The translations under genes and the position numbers were made by a program. From the NCBI GenBank assembly GCA_963402885.1, contig OY727093.1, positions 29,263,409-29,327,408 of the forward strand: DNA of 64,000 nt, given 5' to 3'. This DNA comes from Antedon bifida (taxonomy: Eukaryota; Echinodermata; Crinoidea; Comatulida; Antedonidae). Below the pieces are notes generated by a model, which ran no database searches, was not told the DNA's origin, and saw only the letters and a list, made by a program, of their open reading frames with translations. This document shows, in pieces, positions 25,601-36,339 of the stretch; positions within the stretch are counted from its first letter, which is position 1, and each line of letters starts with the position of its first letter.

Positions 25601-28600
25601 CAAGGTATGACTAAACTTACTTCCTTCACGGAGTAAATAAAGATTACGTTTATCTTTATTCTTTACTTTTTCTTTATCTTTTTCTTGTGTTCTTAGTTTT
25701 GTTGCTTCTTCTCGACTTAGTGCCAAATTTAATTGGAGTCTTCGGTTCTTGAAAACAATTCCAGTTTCCTGAAAATATAAATATTGCAAATATTGATTAA
25801 TATAACATTCTACAATATTGATTATTATTTTATTGTATAATATTGATTAATACTGTATAAACATTCTACAATATTGATTATTATATTATTGTATAATATT
25901 GATTAGAAATATTGTATAAATTTATTATTATAAATATAATTATTATACTGTAGTAATTAACAGCTCAGCTGTATAAATGTGACCAGTCACCAACCCTTGT
26001 GTGACTATACTCAAACAGGGTTCTGCACGGTAAAGGAAGATGAGATGTATGATATTGATTAATATTATACTGTATGAAATTTATCAATATAATATTGATA
26101 ATTTTATCTCGATCATTTGATCATATTATTTCCTAGGCATTTTTTTGTTGAAATTTTTAAATTTTGAAGTTTTTCTGCCAAACTGCCAAACGTAAAAATG
26201 AAGAAAAAACTCCAAACAGAAGAAAAACTCAAAACAACCATAGGTCATAATTGATTGTATGCTTCTCTTCCTTAGAGCATTGACAAGTGACAATATAAAA
26301 GCAAGATTGGCTGGTAATGAATGATTAACTATAAACAATATATATCTATATATTACAGATTCTCTTTCTCAAATACCTCGAAAAAAACAAGTATGTAACA
26401 AATCATTGTTTTCCTTTCGGCTTATATGATTAAATTGATTAATGATAAAAGATTTTGTTTTACAGAAAAAAAAACAATGCAGTAAAATAGTTAAACATTA
26501 GGTTGAGATTAAGTTTCATGTTTTACTACTGTAGGAATGGCAGATTATCAGAGAATATATTTTTAAACTTAAAAAACAAAACATTAATTTTGTGCTGTCA
26601 TTAACAGATTACAAATGTGCTATAACAATGTTATTTTTATGCACAGATCTTGTTCCAACCAATCAGCATGAGGTAATAAATGTGAGAATGTTGTAAATTG
26701 TAAATATCCAAAGGATTTGGTACTAAACGTCTCAGATGTTAAATATGCAGATTAAGGATTAAGTGAAGCAGGTTGGTCAACAACAGTTCATAGGTCAAAT
26801 TGTGCATAATAGGCCTATGTTTAAAAGTGTTAAAAAAACATGAAAAATAAAGATTAATAAAATAAGACTTTGAATAAATTATTTTGTAGTTTTAATAAAG
26901 TTAATCACTTCTGTAGAAAAAACAGAAAAAATAATGCTTTCACTTATAATATGACAAAATAAATGGTTAAATTCAACCAAAAACCCACTGGCTGGCAGCC
27001 AATTTGACTATTTTTGCTTTAAATTACAGTTTTTTTGGTAAATACATTTTTTTGGATAACTATTAGATGACAACAAACATTTTTAAGAATTATTTTTTCA
27101 GGGGGACAATAAATATTTAAAAAAAATATTCAGAAAAAGTTTTCTCAGAATAGTGATTATCCATAGTGTTAAATAAATTACTTTCAAACATTGTTTCAAA
27201 GGCAAATGTTCCTTAGCAGGGCTGTCTCCTGAATAGAGGTGCCCCAAAAGAGGGCTTTTAATTTTTATTTTTGTATAATTTGGTTTCGCTGAAAACATTT
27301 TATTTTAGATTATAATTTTTTGGCTACACGATATACTATTATATAGCTCCATTTAATTTATTATTTGAAAATTAAATTATTTAAATGTAAATACAGTCGT
27401 ACTTATGATTAACTGCGAAAATTCTGATTGAACCCTCTACAGATACAGTACACAACAGCGAGCAATACAGTAAATAATTTTAAAACTAGTCTAATTCAGT
27501 GTGTATACATATATCGAGCGCAAGTTATTAGTAGTAGGTAATTTTTTGTGTGTTATGGTAATAGTTCTTTTGTATTTATATGAATTGTAATTATCCAATC
27601 TTATTTATTTTCTAAATATAATGATTACAATAAAGATTATATGAAAGTTGAAAGATACTTTTTAATATAGTGTACCAAGTTCTTTAAACAACATGCACTG
27701 TATGTAAAAGGGACCAACAGCTTTACGTCCCATTTGAAGGATGTGTATTATAAGTAATAAAGTAAAGACATACCGTTTCTGATGTAGCAATGCATTCCTC
27801 AGCAAGATCTTGCGATTCAAATTTAACAAATGCTGATCCTAGTTAAAAGATATCAATTAATCAATAAAATACAAAGAAATAAATAAGTATATAAAATAAA
27901 ACATTTATAAAGATTTCTTTCTATACACTCCACAATAAACAATGTTGAGCAGCCCTAGGCCATATTTATAATTATAAAACATATTAGTTAAGAAAAAAAA
28001 AACTTCATTATTTAATGAAGTCTGTTGTTTTATGGAGTTCCTAATTTTGTAATATTATTTATATTTTTTGTTTTGAGGAGCTTATTCATTACAAGTTATG
28101 CTTTCATTTAGGCTCCTCCACTTTATTAAAGTTATTAGTAAAGTGAAATAAAAATGAAATGAAGTTGAAATTATCTATAAAAATAGTGGCATATTGGTAG
28201 TATAATGTGAAAGTGAATTCAGTTTTATTCATAAGAAAAAATAAGCAGTTACCTCGAAGTCGCTCTGTGCTAGGGTCGATGACAAGCCTACAATATGTTA
28301 CTTCTCCGTATTCCTCAAACAACTCTGTTAAATCGTCTGCTGTGATATCAAATGGAATGTTCCTGAAAGATCACAAATTTTACAATTTCAAAAAACCTAA
28401 AAATTTATTTTAAAATACAACTTCCAGATTGGATTTACATTTTGTAAACCAAACCAATGCAAGTGCTCTTGAGTACAACAGTCAAGCTTGGGGTGTTAGG
28501 TACTTCAATAATAAGGTGATTTTTTTGTTTATGGCCGTGGTTGTGCACGACAATGTCAATTAGTTTTACATTCATCTGAATGATGGATGAAACTAAGCCA

Positions 28601-31600
28601 GGACTGACATTGATCAAGGGCTTCTCTCGTCCAGTGCCCACCTTGACCAGTCGAAAGCCATGGGCTTGGATACAGGAGCTGCCATAAGAGTCAGGAGTGA
28701 TGATTTCAAATGGGACCCCAGCTTCATATACAGCACCCAATATTCCTAGATGGTATCCCATCCAAGCTCCAACCTAGGCCCAACGTTGCTCAACTTCGGT
28801 GATCTGACGAGAACCGGTGTTTCAACAAGTTAAGCCATATATTAAGGTGAATAATTACCTAACAAATACAGTTTTACCAGCTGAAACATCACTACTTCTG
28901 TTAAAATTTGATTTATTTTCTGTTTTTTTTACAGTTGGTTGTGTTTTTCCTTCATTATTAGCTTCATCGCCATCAATATCTTCTTCATCACCATCAGTCT
29001 CTTCTTCATCGTCATCAATCTCTTCTTCATCGATCTCTTCCTCTTCTTCATCATCAGTATCATCTTTCTCTTCTTCTTCTTCAGATATTTCATCAAATTT
29101 CTCACTTCCTTCGGAGTCCTCCTCATCTGTTATCTTTTCACCATCATCATCCGACTCGTCTATTACAAAAAGAACACATTTTTGCCAAATATAAAACAAA
29201 CAGATATAAAAGGCAACGGACCAAACAGATACTAAAAACCTATGTTAGTTAAGGCTAACTCAGACAGCGTCGTATGATGAGACCTGACGGGTCGTCTCAG
29301 AGGGAAAAAATGAAAGATTCTCATCTCAAGATGACTCGTCTCGTTTGGGAATGAACTCACTGATGAGTCGAGACGTTTCAATCGGGCCTTGTCGTATTAT
29401 GCTGTCCTAGTTGTCATTTAGTCAACCAAAAACAAATTATTATTTTCCATACACATTCAATATTTGTTTTTATAATTGTTCATTGTCCCATGTTCCTTAA
29501 AATCTCCTGTTAACATTCACCACACGGAGCTTGTTAGCACAAAATAATCTAAAGCTCTGTCTACACTATCAAAGTAGATTGATGTGTGATGTGCCCAAAT
29601 ATGGTAATGATATGCCCAAATATGGTAGTGATATGACATTATGTCCATATATGGGCACATCACATTGTTTTTGTAACATAAAGTTTGATAGAGCTTAACA
29701 TTCTGTGTTCTTAAACATTCTACACTTTTACCATCATTATTTTCGGTGCTCTCTGCTTTATTTTTACCCGTGATTGCATCATACTTCAGTTTTGGTAAAG
29801 ACCAATCTACTGCAACTTTTCTTCCTGTAAAACAATCAGACAAATATATTAATTATTATTAATATTAAAGAAAGGAAAATGTTTATTTGTCACCTAGTTT
29901 ATTTCATTGAAATCTAAGATGTATTGTCCCCTGAAAAATTTTTTTTTGAATATGCCATTTTAATGTCACATAATTTTTATCCATTTTGACCAAAAATTAG
30001 ATCGAAAAAAAAAAAGGTTTATATGAATAAAATGTAATTTAAAGCAAACAATATACTTAAATTGTCTGTCAGAGAATGGTTTTTGGTTAAAATTAAATGT
30101 TTAGTTTGTCTTTTTATAAGTGATATAATTGTTTTTGTTTTTTTTTTTTTACAAAAATGAACAACCTTATTAAAACTGCAAAATGGCCTAACATTTTTCA
30201 TTTTTTTGAGGAACAATACATCTTTAATATTAATATCATTATTTTATATCATAGATACAGTGCTTACTGGGTCATGGTGGCCTGTGAAAGTCGCACCAGA
30301 CACAAAATGCTGCCTAAACATTCTGTGTGACTTGGGGTTGATTTTCATCATGAGATTGTAAAGCTATGTCTACACTATCAAACTTTATGTGACAACAAAA
30401 ATGTGATGTGCCCATATGGACATGATGATGTCATATCACTACCATATTTGGGCATATCACTACCATATTTGGGAATATCACTACTATATTTGGGCACATC
30501 AGACTTTTTTTTTCAAACTAGTTTGTTAGTGTAGACAGAGCATTAGGCAATCATTAAACCCAACAAAAAGCTACAAATCTTCACTTACCTAATATTTCCT
30601 TAGCGTTCATGTCTTTTACAGCTTTTTTCGCCGAATTTAACTTAACAAACTGAACAAAACCAAAGCCAAATATCTTTCCATTATCATTCCCTTTTCTTGG
30701 AATAGAAACTTCAGAAATTTCGCCAAACTTCTCAAATGCTTTCTGAAGGTCGTTCTCCCGACACTAAGAGAGAAAACAAATAACAATGTAAAAAAAAATG
30801 ATTGATATACAACCCAAACATAAGAAATTATTTTTATTTTATGTCTTTAGGCAATGTGGCCAAGGATTACCAATAGTGAATTAATCACTGTCCTATCAGA
30901 TAGGTGGTAATCCCCCTGATACAGAGACTATTTTGTGAACCAGTTCATCGGTGTATCACCCTACTCTTCTCGAATAATGAACTGGGTTCTTTAAAGTGCA
31001 CACAGGTTATAACTGTGTACACTGGACCTACGGTTTATAGTCCTTATCCAAAAGACTTGTTCCACCACCAGAACTGGCCTCGCAGAGAGTTGAGTGGCTA
31101 AGCGGTTAAGACAGTGGAAACGTAATACCTTGCCATATTAACATCGGCAAGGGTTCAGGCCTCACTCGCTCTATGGTTCTGGTGGTAGAACGAGTTTTCT
31201 CGGATAAGGCTAGTAAACCGTAGGTCCAGTGTACACATCTGGCTCATGTGCACTTTCGAGACGAGTAGGTGGGTACTAGTATACACACAGCCACTGTCAC
31301 ACACAGACACCTATCATAACTCATCAAGAGGGCCCCTTGATTGTCAGCATACACTGTTTAGGGTCACACTCTATAAATAAGGTGAAATAAAAAAAAAATC
31401 ATCAAATTACCTTAAATGACAGATTCCTAACAATAAGACGAGCTTTCTTCAGCGTTGTTTGCGAAACTGTTGCATTGTTGGAAGATAGCAAAACCACATC
31501 TAAATTCCTACCATTTATTTTTACTTTCTTCAACAATGTTTGAGCAGTTTTAGCATCTGTGGGCGACTCATAGCGAACATATGAAACATTTTTCTCTTCT

Positions 31601-33105
31601 TCACTTACAGGGAATTTTACCTCTTCAATATTATTGGTTTTACTGCAAAATCAACATATAAAATTAAAGGTAACTAGCAAAGATACAATGTAGTTTAAAA
31701 CCTTCCCGGTAAAATTCATTTTTATATCTCTCTCCCACCGAAAATTAGTTTTTTTTTATATATTTAGGCAAATTGCCAAGGATAATAATAAGCGAATTCA
31801 TTCACTATCCTTCTTAAAGGTGGCAATCCTGTTCACAAGACAAGCATATACACAATGCTCTACATAAACAAAATCTTATTACAAGTCTTTGGGAGTGGAG
31901 TTGTAATTTGTCATTAGAAAAAATCCTGACATATGATATGACAGGATTTGAACCCTTGGATTGGTAGCCAAGCATCATAATCACTAAAAATGAAAGAGGT
32001 ATGGTGCGAAACAAACCTTATGATCTCATCAACGTCTTCTTTTGTGGTGTCTTTCGATAGGTTTTTGATGACTAATGTTCTATGAGTTGTTACATTTGAT
32101 GCAAAAGCTTTTGATACTTTCTCTTTGGTAACCTTCTTATCTAAAAAAATGTTTTGAAAGAATGGTTTGTTACAAAGAAATAAGAATAATTATTTTTAGC
32201 ATTTCTTGATTATTCTAAGCTATATCTCAGGGCAGGATCCAGGGGGTAGTGTTCGGGGCCACTTTTGATATTTATTTTTTAAGCGATCCCTACCCACTTT
32301 TTATGGAAGCCACAAAACATTTAGCTATTAAGAAATCTTACTTTCAATATCACTTGTATCTTCATCCTCACTTTCATCACTCTTTTCTGCCGGTTTTCCT
32401 TTTTTCGGTTTATCTTTTACATTTTTTCGATCAGCAAATTTGACCACCAGTTTTCTACCATTAATGGACTTGTGAGTATGAGTAGCTTTTTCAGCATCTT
32501 CCCTGAAAACAATCAAATAAAACAAATTTGATTCAACTATTTATTGTACAGTAGTGCCTATTTTTACAGTAGTACAAAGCAATCACTTTTATTGGATTGC
32601 CTTTTTTAAAAAATAATTTATCTCTTATAAGTTAGGCCTATATGAGTTTGTAATACCTGGAAGCAAATGTAACATATCCAAATCCACGACATTTATCTTT
32701 AACGCCTGAAAAAAAAAAGATAAATTACTTTTATAGTCGATTTAGGCTAGGCACATAGGACCAGGGTTGTACCCTTCTGGAACAGTTTGCATGCCAGACA
32801 CAATTTAGTAGCAAGCGTAGGCCTAGTAGTTTATTCCTGCATCCACGTCGGCGGACAAGCTTCCTCTCGGCCAGCATGGTTAAAAGAGCAGTAGGCTAGC
32901 TCTAGACGCAACAATTCAATTGATTTTTGGCCTAATAAATTGCCTAATTATTGATTGGATATTACAAACCCTTATCTCTAACAACAAAGCATCGTTTAAG
33001 AGGACCGATATCACTAAATATTTCTTCGAATTTATCGTCAGTAGTAAAGAAAGGTAAATTTCTCACAAACAATGTGTTCTGTGAGTGTTCACTGCGTGCG
33101 GCCAT
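16637..33105 (-). CDS. RBM28: RNA-binding protein 28 (nucleolar, Nop4 homologue), complete 16-exon gene
   Basis: RBM28/Nop4 acts in the nucleolus in 60S ribosomal subunit maturation. Exons in transcript order: 33105-32970, 32705-32657, 32502-32342, 32140-32017, 31642-31411, 30763-30589, 29824-29732, 29159-28859, 28362-28253, 27838-27774, 25768-25621, 25161-24941, 24312-24163, 19225-19151, 17786-17493, 16768-16637. All junctions are GT-AG and phases agree, giving 2466 nt and 821 aa (human about 759). RRM1 is at about 12-86 (LFVRNLPF, KCRGFGYVTF), RRM2 about 137-211 (LVIKNL), RRM3 about 225-305 (LIVRNLSF, FGFGFVQF), RRM4 about 418-495 (VFVRNIPF) and RRM5 about 573-665 (LAIHNLP, SLGYGFV). Acidic linkers lie at about 99-115 and 324-400. 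The family landmarks GRKVAVDW, YLLREG and a basic tail ending SKWFE are all present. The start is the ATG of MAARSEHSQ just before RRM1. Introns carry many MITEs and SINEs. Confidence 0.97.
17143..17464. mobile_element. MITE family B, copy 3, in last RBM28 intron
   Basis: Ends TAAAGATGTACTGTCCCCC and GGGGACAATACATCTTTA. It ends about 30 bp from the exon at 17493, so it sits close to the donor side of the last intron. Confidence 0.85.
18450..18695. repeat. Tandem repeat, 3 copies of about 80 bp, in RBM28 intron 14
   Basis: Units start at about 18450, 18530 and 18610. Each reads TTTTTTTTTCAAAACAGGTT, then GGTCAATTATCTGG, GATAAAAAAGACATCA and CTGGTCAAACAATGTCCAG. Confidence 0.9.
19455..19670 (+). 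mobile_element. SINE-like element with GGTACCCATTTATACACCTG core
   Basis: Contains TATATAGCACTTATTGCATA, TAAGCACTTCACATTATTAC and GGGTACCCATTTATACACC followed by GGGTGGAGAGAGGCAA. A second diverged copy is at 24355-24515. From memory, this core is common in marine invertebrate genomes; the element's class is not proven here. Confidence 0.55.
20455..20520 (+). mobile_element. Retroposon 3' tail with (AAAT)n
   Basis: TTGATTGTGTATAATCTTG, then TATGTTGTTAAATAAATAAA and further AAAT units. It matches the inverse of 8297-8360. Confidence 0.45.
20878..21115 (+). mobile_element. tRNA-derived SINE in RBM28 intron 13
   Basis: The head GTGGAGCTGTAGCTTGGTGG has an A-box-like TAGCTTGGTGG, and GGGTTCAATCC gives a B box about 35 bp later, as in RNA polymerase III promoters. 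The body ends GTTAGATGAGTATG and an A-rich tail with AAATAAACAAAAATAAAA. A second fragment of the tail (CGCTGTTAGATGCGTATG) lies at 21168-21230. Confidence 0.7.
22040..22165. mobile_element. MITE family A, copy 9
   Basis: Short copy starting TTAAGCTCTGTCTACACTA; the right end GATAGTGTAAGCTTA has lost GACAGAG. One CCATATTTGTG unit only. Confidence 0.85.
22646..22858. repeat. Tandem repeat, 4 units of about 49 bp
   Basis: Repeated AAGGCTTGTTCCCACTAG-like starts followed by TAATGCCTAACTCAAA and CCTTCCATATA. The start of each unit resembles the terminal inverted repeat of MITE family D. Confidence 0.85.
23595..23850 (-). mobile_element. tRNA-derived SINE (Ser/Leu-like head), RBM28 intron 13
   Basis: On the minus strand: A box TGGCTGAGCGG, then CATCGGCAAGGGTTCGAAG giving a B box. 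The body has GTTGGTAGAACGAGTC, AAACCGTAGGTCCAGTGTAC and CATGTGCACTTT. It is the same family as 31086-31390. Confidence 0.7.
23984..24127. mobile_element. MITE family A, copy 10
   Basis: Ends AAAGCTCTGTCTACACTATC and GATAGTGTAGACAGAGCTTT, both well preserved. One CCATATTTCGGCACATC unit. It lies about 35 bp from the end of the exon at 24163. Confidence 0.88.
24355..24515 (+). mobile_element. SINE-like element, second copy of the GGTACCCATTTTATACACC core
   Basis: Shares GGGTACCCATTTTATACACC and GAGTGGAGAGAGG with 19455-19670 but is diverged. The tail has AACACACTGCGCCACACGCC. Confidence 0.5.
25249..25544. mobile_element. MITE family B, copy 4, RBM28 intron 11
   Basis: The left end is degraded (ATATATTGTCCCCCTAAAA). 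The right end reads GGGGGTACAATACATCTTTA. The interior has the family's ATTTAAAGCAAAAATGCC and AAAATGGCCTATTC. Confidence 0.8.
26830..27121. mobile_element. MITE family B, copy 5 (left-truncated), RBM28 intron 10
   Basis: Retains AATAAAGTTAATCACTTCTG, AACCCACTGGCTGGCAGCC and the right end GGGGGACAATAAATATTTA. The left terminal repeat is missing. Confidence 0.7.
28433..28850 (-). mobile_element. 5S rRNA-derived SINE (SINE3/Deu-SINE type), RBM28 intron 8
   Basis: On the minus strand, from about 28835, the sequence follows the 3' two thirds of 5S rRNA: GGTTCTCGTCAGATCACC, GAAGTTGAGCAACGTTGGGC, CTAGGTTGGAGCTTGGATGG, GATACCATCTAGGAATA, TTGGGTGCTGTA. A body of about 300 bp follows with no 5S similarity. 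That architecture fits 5S-headed SINE3 elements, several of which carry a conserved Deu core in deuterostomes. I infer membership of that superfamily but cannot align the core. An incidental open frame across it is not a gene. Confidence 0.75.
29550..29697. mobile_element. MITE family A, copy 11, RBM28 intron 7
   Basis: Left end AAAGCTCTGTCTACACTATC. The right end is shortened to AAGTTTGATAGAGCTTAA, lacking GTGTAGAC. Two AATATGGTA units. Confidence 0.85.
29914..30228. mobile_element. MITE family B, copy 6, RBM28 intron 6
   Basis: Left end CTAAGATGTATTGTCCCC and right end GAACAATACATCTTTA. The interior has ATTTTAATGTCACATAAT and GGTTTTTGGTTAAAATT. Confidence 0.85.
30359..30544. mobile_element. 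MITE family A, copy 12, RBM28 intron 6
   Basis: Left end AAAGCTATGTCTACACTATC and right end GTGTAGACAGAGCATTA. Three consecutive ATCACTACCATATTTGGG-type units. Ends 45 bp from the exon at 30589. Confidence 0.88.
30832..31085 (-). mobile_element. SINE body without tRNA head, inverted against 31086-31390
   Basis: On the minus strand it shares CCTACGGTTTATAGTCC-type and GTGCACTTTAAAGAACC segments with the SINE at 23595-23850, but it stops before the A/B-box head. It carries the tail ATTGGTAATCCTTGGCC. Confidence 0.65.
31086..31390 (+). mobile_element. tRNA-derived SINE, RBM28 intron 5
   Basis: A box TGGCTAAGCGG at about 31100, and CATCGGCAAGGGTTCAGG giving the B box. The body has GGTGGTAGAACGAG, AAACCGTAGGTCCAGTGTAC and CATGTGCACTTTCGAGACG, and it ends with GGTGAAATAAAAAAAAA. 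It abuts an inverted relative, so the two form a potential stem. A further tail fragment is at 31755-31835. Confidence 0.7.
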
Positions 33106-35628
33106 TTTTAATTGTATGCAAGGGAACAAAGAGGGCGCTTTATACATTTGATACAAATTACTGTTACTGTATTATTAAAATTTATTTGAACAAATATTTT
33201 TTTTATTCTATACCTAATTCTGAATTATAATATATATGTATACAATTTCTGTACATAAACTTTGCTAAATAAATATGAAATAAGGAAGAATCATATTGTC
33301 AGATTTGACTCAAGAAATGATTTATAGACAGGGCCGTAATGTTAAGTTAACGCACTGCCCTCTATCTCAAGTACTTTGAGTCAGATTGCTATTACCGGAA
33401 ATGCTATTCCCCCCTCCCCTTCGATCTTTCAAACATGTAGGCCTACCTTTCAGCAATTTATTATTAAATCGAGCATATTTTTTATATGCATTTTGCAATT
33501 CATATCACCGATATTCATATAGTATAACAAACGTTGTTTTGATTCTCAACAAAAAAAAAACAGCTTTTCCCGTTTAGGAAAATAAACCTAAACATATTTG
33601 AAATGTCGCCCTCATCTCAATCTCCAGAATATGTATATTTCTTGTATATCTTAAGCTTACCCATAAGTCCAAGGATAAGCAACAATAGCCAAAACTCAAA
33701 CAATGAATAAATTATGCATAGGCCAATATAATTACAGTAGGCCTGACCCAGATAAGTTAAACCATTACTTTTCGATCTATCTTATGCTTAAAATTGAATT
33801 TAAAAGAACCAATCAGAACAAAATCAACTTTATTCTATGACTATGCCAGTAAATTTTCTTCAGGGCATGAGATTAATTACGATCCCTGGTAACTCAAAGT
33901 AACGATTATTTTGGGACGATCAATATAATTGTCCGCCCATTTTTTCATCAGTTACCTTAATCATTATAATATTACAAACACTAATAATAGACACTTTCCA
34001 GTTCCGTAGCCAGCACGAGGCAGTCGAGGCTCTCGCCGCCTCGTCTGAATTCCCACCCCAATTCCCCGTCATATTTTATATTAATAATTGTATTTAAAGC
34101 ATCTATGACTCGTCTGTTTTTGACCTCTCGCTACGGCCTTGCTTTCACTTGACTCTCACACTTCCCCTCCGTGATGATACGCCTATACGCTAGGTCTCAT
34201 ATTAATACCTCTGTCATTGGAAAATTAGCCGTACAACACTCATCAAATACACGGTTAATTAATCATTATTTAAAAAAAAATTCCAGATTTTTTTTAATGC
34301 AAAGTCGAAAGAATGTTTTGAATCAATCTCACATTAAATTAAAAGTAGGCCTAGGCCTATAGCTACAAATTAAATTATATTTTGACATCAATAGGCCCTA
34401 ACAGTACCAAGGTTGTTTGGGTTTTTAGCCTGTAATTATATTATGTTTGGTCTTTTTCTAGCCCAGAGGGAAACATAGTCATCTCTGATTCATTTCTATT
34501 TGGCAAATTGCCCATACTTGTGATAGTACAGGAAAACTATGAAATATGGTTGAAAAAATTGCAACAGAATTTATTTCACCACAATGCATTTCTATAAGGT
34601 CCCTATATAAACATACATACATGGTACATGGCATACATAATCCAGGTAAGGAAAATAGGATGTAAAACCAAACTTCTCCAAAAAAGGAAATTTGCATTGG
34701 TATAGCTATATACTGTATGGAGGGAACTAAGGAGAATTAGAATAACCTAACGTTATTCTGTGAGAAATTAGTCCTGAAAAAGCCAAACGGCACCTGAAAT
34801 AAAATCCATTCCCCCAACAACAAATATTGCAAAATGTCATTGATTGCGTGTCTATTACCAGGTACAACAGTGGAAGAAAATACTCTTTAAATGGCGTGAT
34901 GTCTCCACAATTATTGGAAGGGCATTTTCTTATGTTGCGTAGGTTGCGTTGGTAGTGGGAACCACGCTTTAGAGATTTATAGTGACATTTTATTTTATTT
35001 GACCTTCTGTCACGTGCAAAAATTCACTTTTTTATCTTGCTCTTCTGTTGTGAAGTATTGTCATCTTCCATTTCCGCCGTACTTCGTCATCATCGATGAC
35101 CTTGACCTTGTCGTCATGATCATTCATAATCATCATCATCGTTATAATAATTTTTATCTTCTTCATCACATCATCAAATCATCGTTAACATAATGACCTT
35201 CCTAGTTGTAATTATCATCATTATCACCTCAAAACCGTAATAAGCATCATCGTCTTTATCATAACCAGCATAAAGTATCATAATCATCATCATTATCACC
35301 TCAAAACCGTCACAAGAATCATCATCTTTGTCATAATCATCATCATCATTATCATCTTCATAATATAATCGTCGTTGTCATTATCATTCCAATTATCATT
35401 ACAACACAAATAAACAGAAAAATATAAATACTATTTTGTGTTTACACATTTTATTCTGATACAAAAATGCATATGGAAAATTACCGATATTTCTTAAAAT
35501 TGTTCGTAATTTAAAGCAAAATGTTGTTAATTTGCCTCATAATAATTACGGTATCTTCTGTACCACTTTGGCACATCTCGTTAAGCCAATTGTTTCGGGC
35601 TAGTTCTCTGGTGCTTGTCATATTCGGT
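33106..35628. other. Intergenic region upstream of RBM28
   Basis: It should hold the RBM28 promoter just beyond 33105; no TATA box is evident. Also present are a family D fragment at 34908-34972 and, at 35084-35400, a CAT/ATC-rich low-complexity block. Inside that block a segment with AATCATCATCATTATCACC and TCAAAACCGT is duplicated with a period near 70 bp. Confidence 0.5.
34908..34972. mobile_element. MITE family D, copy 2 (right end only)
   Basis: Contains AATTATTGGAAGGGCATTTT, then TGTTGCGTAGGTTGCG and the end AGTGGGAACCACGCTTTA. The remainder of the element is missing. Confidence 0.7.
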
Positions 35629-35660
35629 AGTGGTAGTGGTGGTGGTAGTAGTAGTAGCGA
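35629..35660. repeat. GGT/AGT trinucleotide repeat
   Basis: About ten triplets of GGT and AGT in a row, downstream of the stop of lectin 1 (in its probable 3' UTR). Confidence 0.7.
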
Positions 35661-35790
35661 CCATACTTAGTTCTATTGTTTCTTTTTTGTTATTAATTTA
35701 AAAGTCTGTGTTATCCTGAAAATCATGGTGTCCTCTCCTATCGATTTATTCGGAGCTGTGCTGTTTAAAAGTCTCTGTTCCGAGATGATT

Positions 35791-36315
35791 TTAGTATACC
35801 GTATTGGCTCCTTGATCATAATATCCAAAATCTTGTTGTTCTCCTGAAGGAACCATACACACGAATGGTCGTTCAAGCTCACACATAGCGTCATTCCACA
35901 ATGGCCGTCCTCGTCTTAAGAAGAAGGCAACACAATTTTCTATCTCACCAGATGATTGTTGACCGTTATCAGGTTGTTCTTGAGCCCAGTTTACGTATTG
36001 GAAAAGGGTTCCATCTCCCCATCTAAAAACTTCTTCGGTGTGGATGTCATTTCCGCTGGTCCAAACTGCGTAGTTTTGGGGCGAGATTGTTCCCATTAAT
36101 TTCTTCAAGAAAATTTCGTCTAGTCTGGTTTTGAGGGAAATAAGCGACGCTGGCTCTCCTTGGCAGTTCATGAATCTCGAGCAAGCCATTTTTGCTTCAA
36201 TCCATGGTAAAGCTTCTACAAAAATACGATAGCAATTTGAATCATATTGTGTAAATAATGCCGGGCAACGGGCCGTTGCCACCACAAAAAGACACGATAA
36301 AATAAGAAACCTCAT
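35791..36315 (-). CDS. Secreted C-type lectin 1 (QPD/WND type), intronless
   Basis: A single open frame of 174 codons plus stop. I chose MRFLILSC as the start because it gives a clean signal peptide (hydrophobic to about residue 16, then RCPALF); an in-frame ATG eight codons earlier is possible. One C-type lectin-like domain fills the rest: cysteines at the start (RCPALFTQ, NCYRIF), MACSRFMNC, the loop motif EQPDNGQQSSGE, then NCVAFF, LWNDAMCE and PFVCMV. QPD plus WND are the calcium and galactose-type ligand residues in classical CTLDs, so a calcium-dependent galactose-like specificity is predicted. It is the only one of the four lectins here that keeps both motifs. A short acidic/tyrosine tail follows the domain. 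Confidence 0.85.
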   Translation of the reverse strand: MRFLILSCLFVVATARCPALFTQYDSNCYRIFVEALPWIEAKMACSRFMNCQGEPASLISLKTRLDEIFLKKLMGTISPQNYAVWTSGNDIHTEEVFRWGDGTLFQYVNWAQEQPDNGQQSSGEIENCVAFFLRRGRPLWNDAMCELERPFVCMVPSGEQQDFGYYDQGANTVY

Positions 36316-36339
36316 GTCGGAGCTTTCTAGTTTCAGCAA

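Noticed and set aside
28435..28761. 108-codon open frame on the minus strand in an RBM28 intron
   Set aside because: It lies entirely within the 5S-derived SINE and has no acceptor/donor linking it to RBM28; it is an incidental frame.
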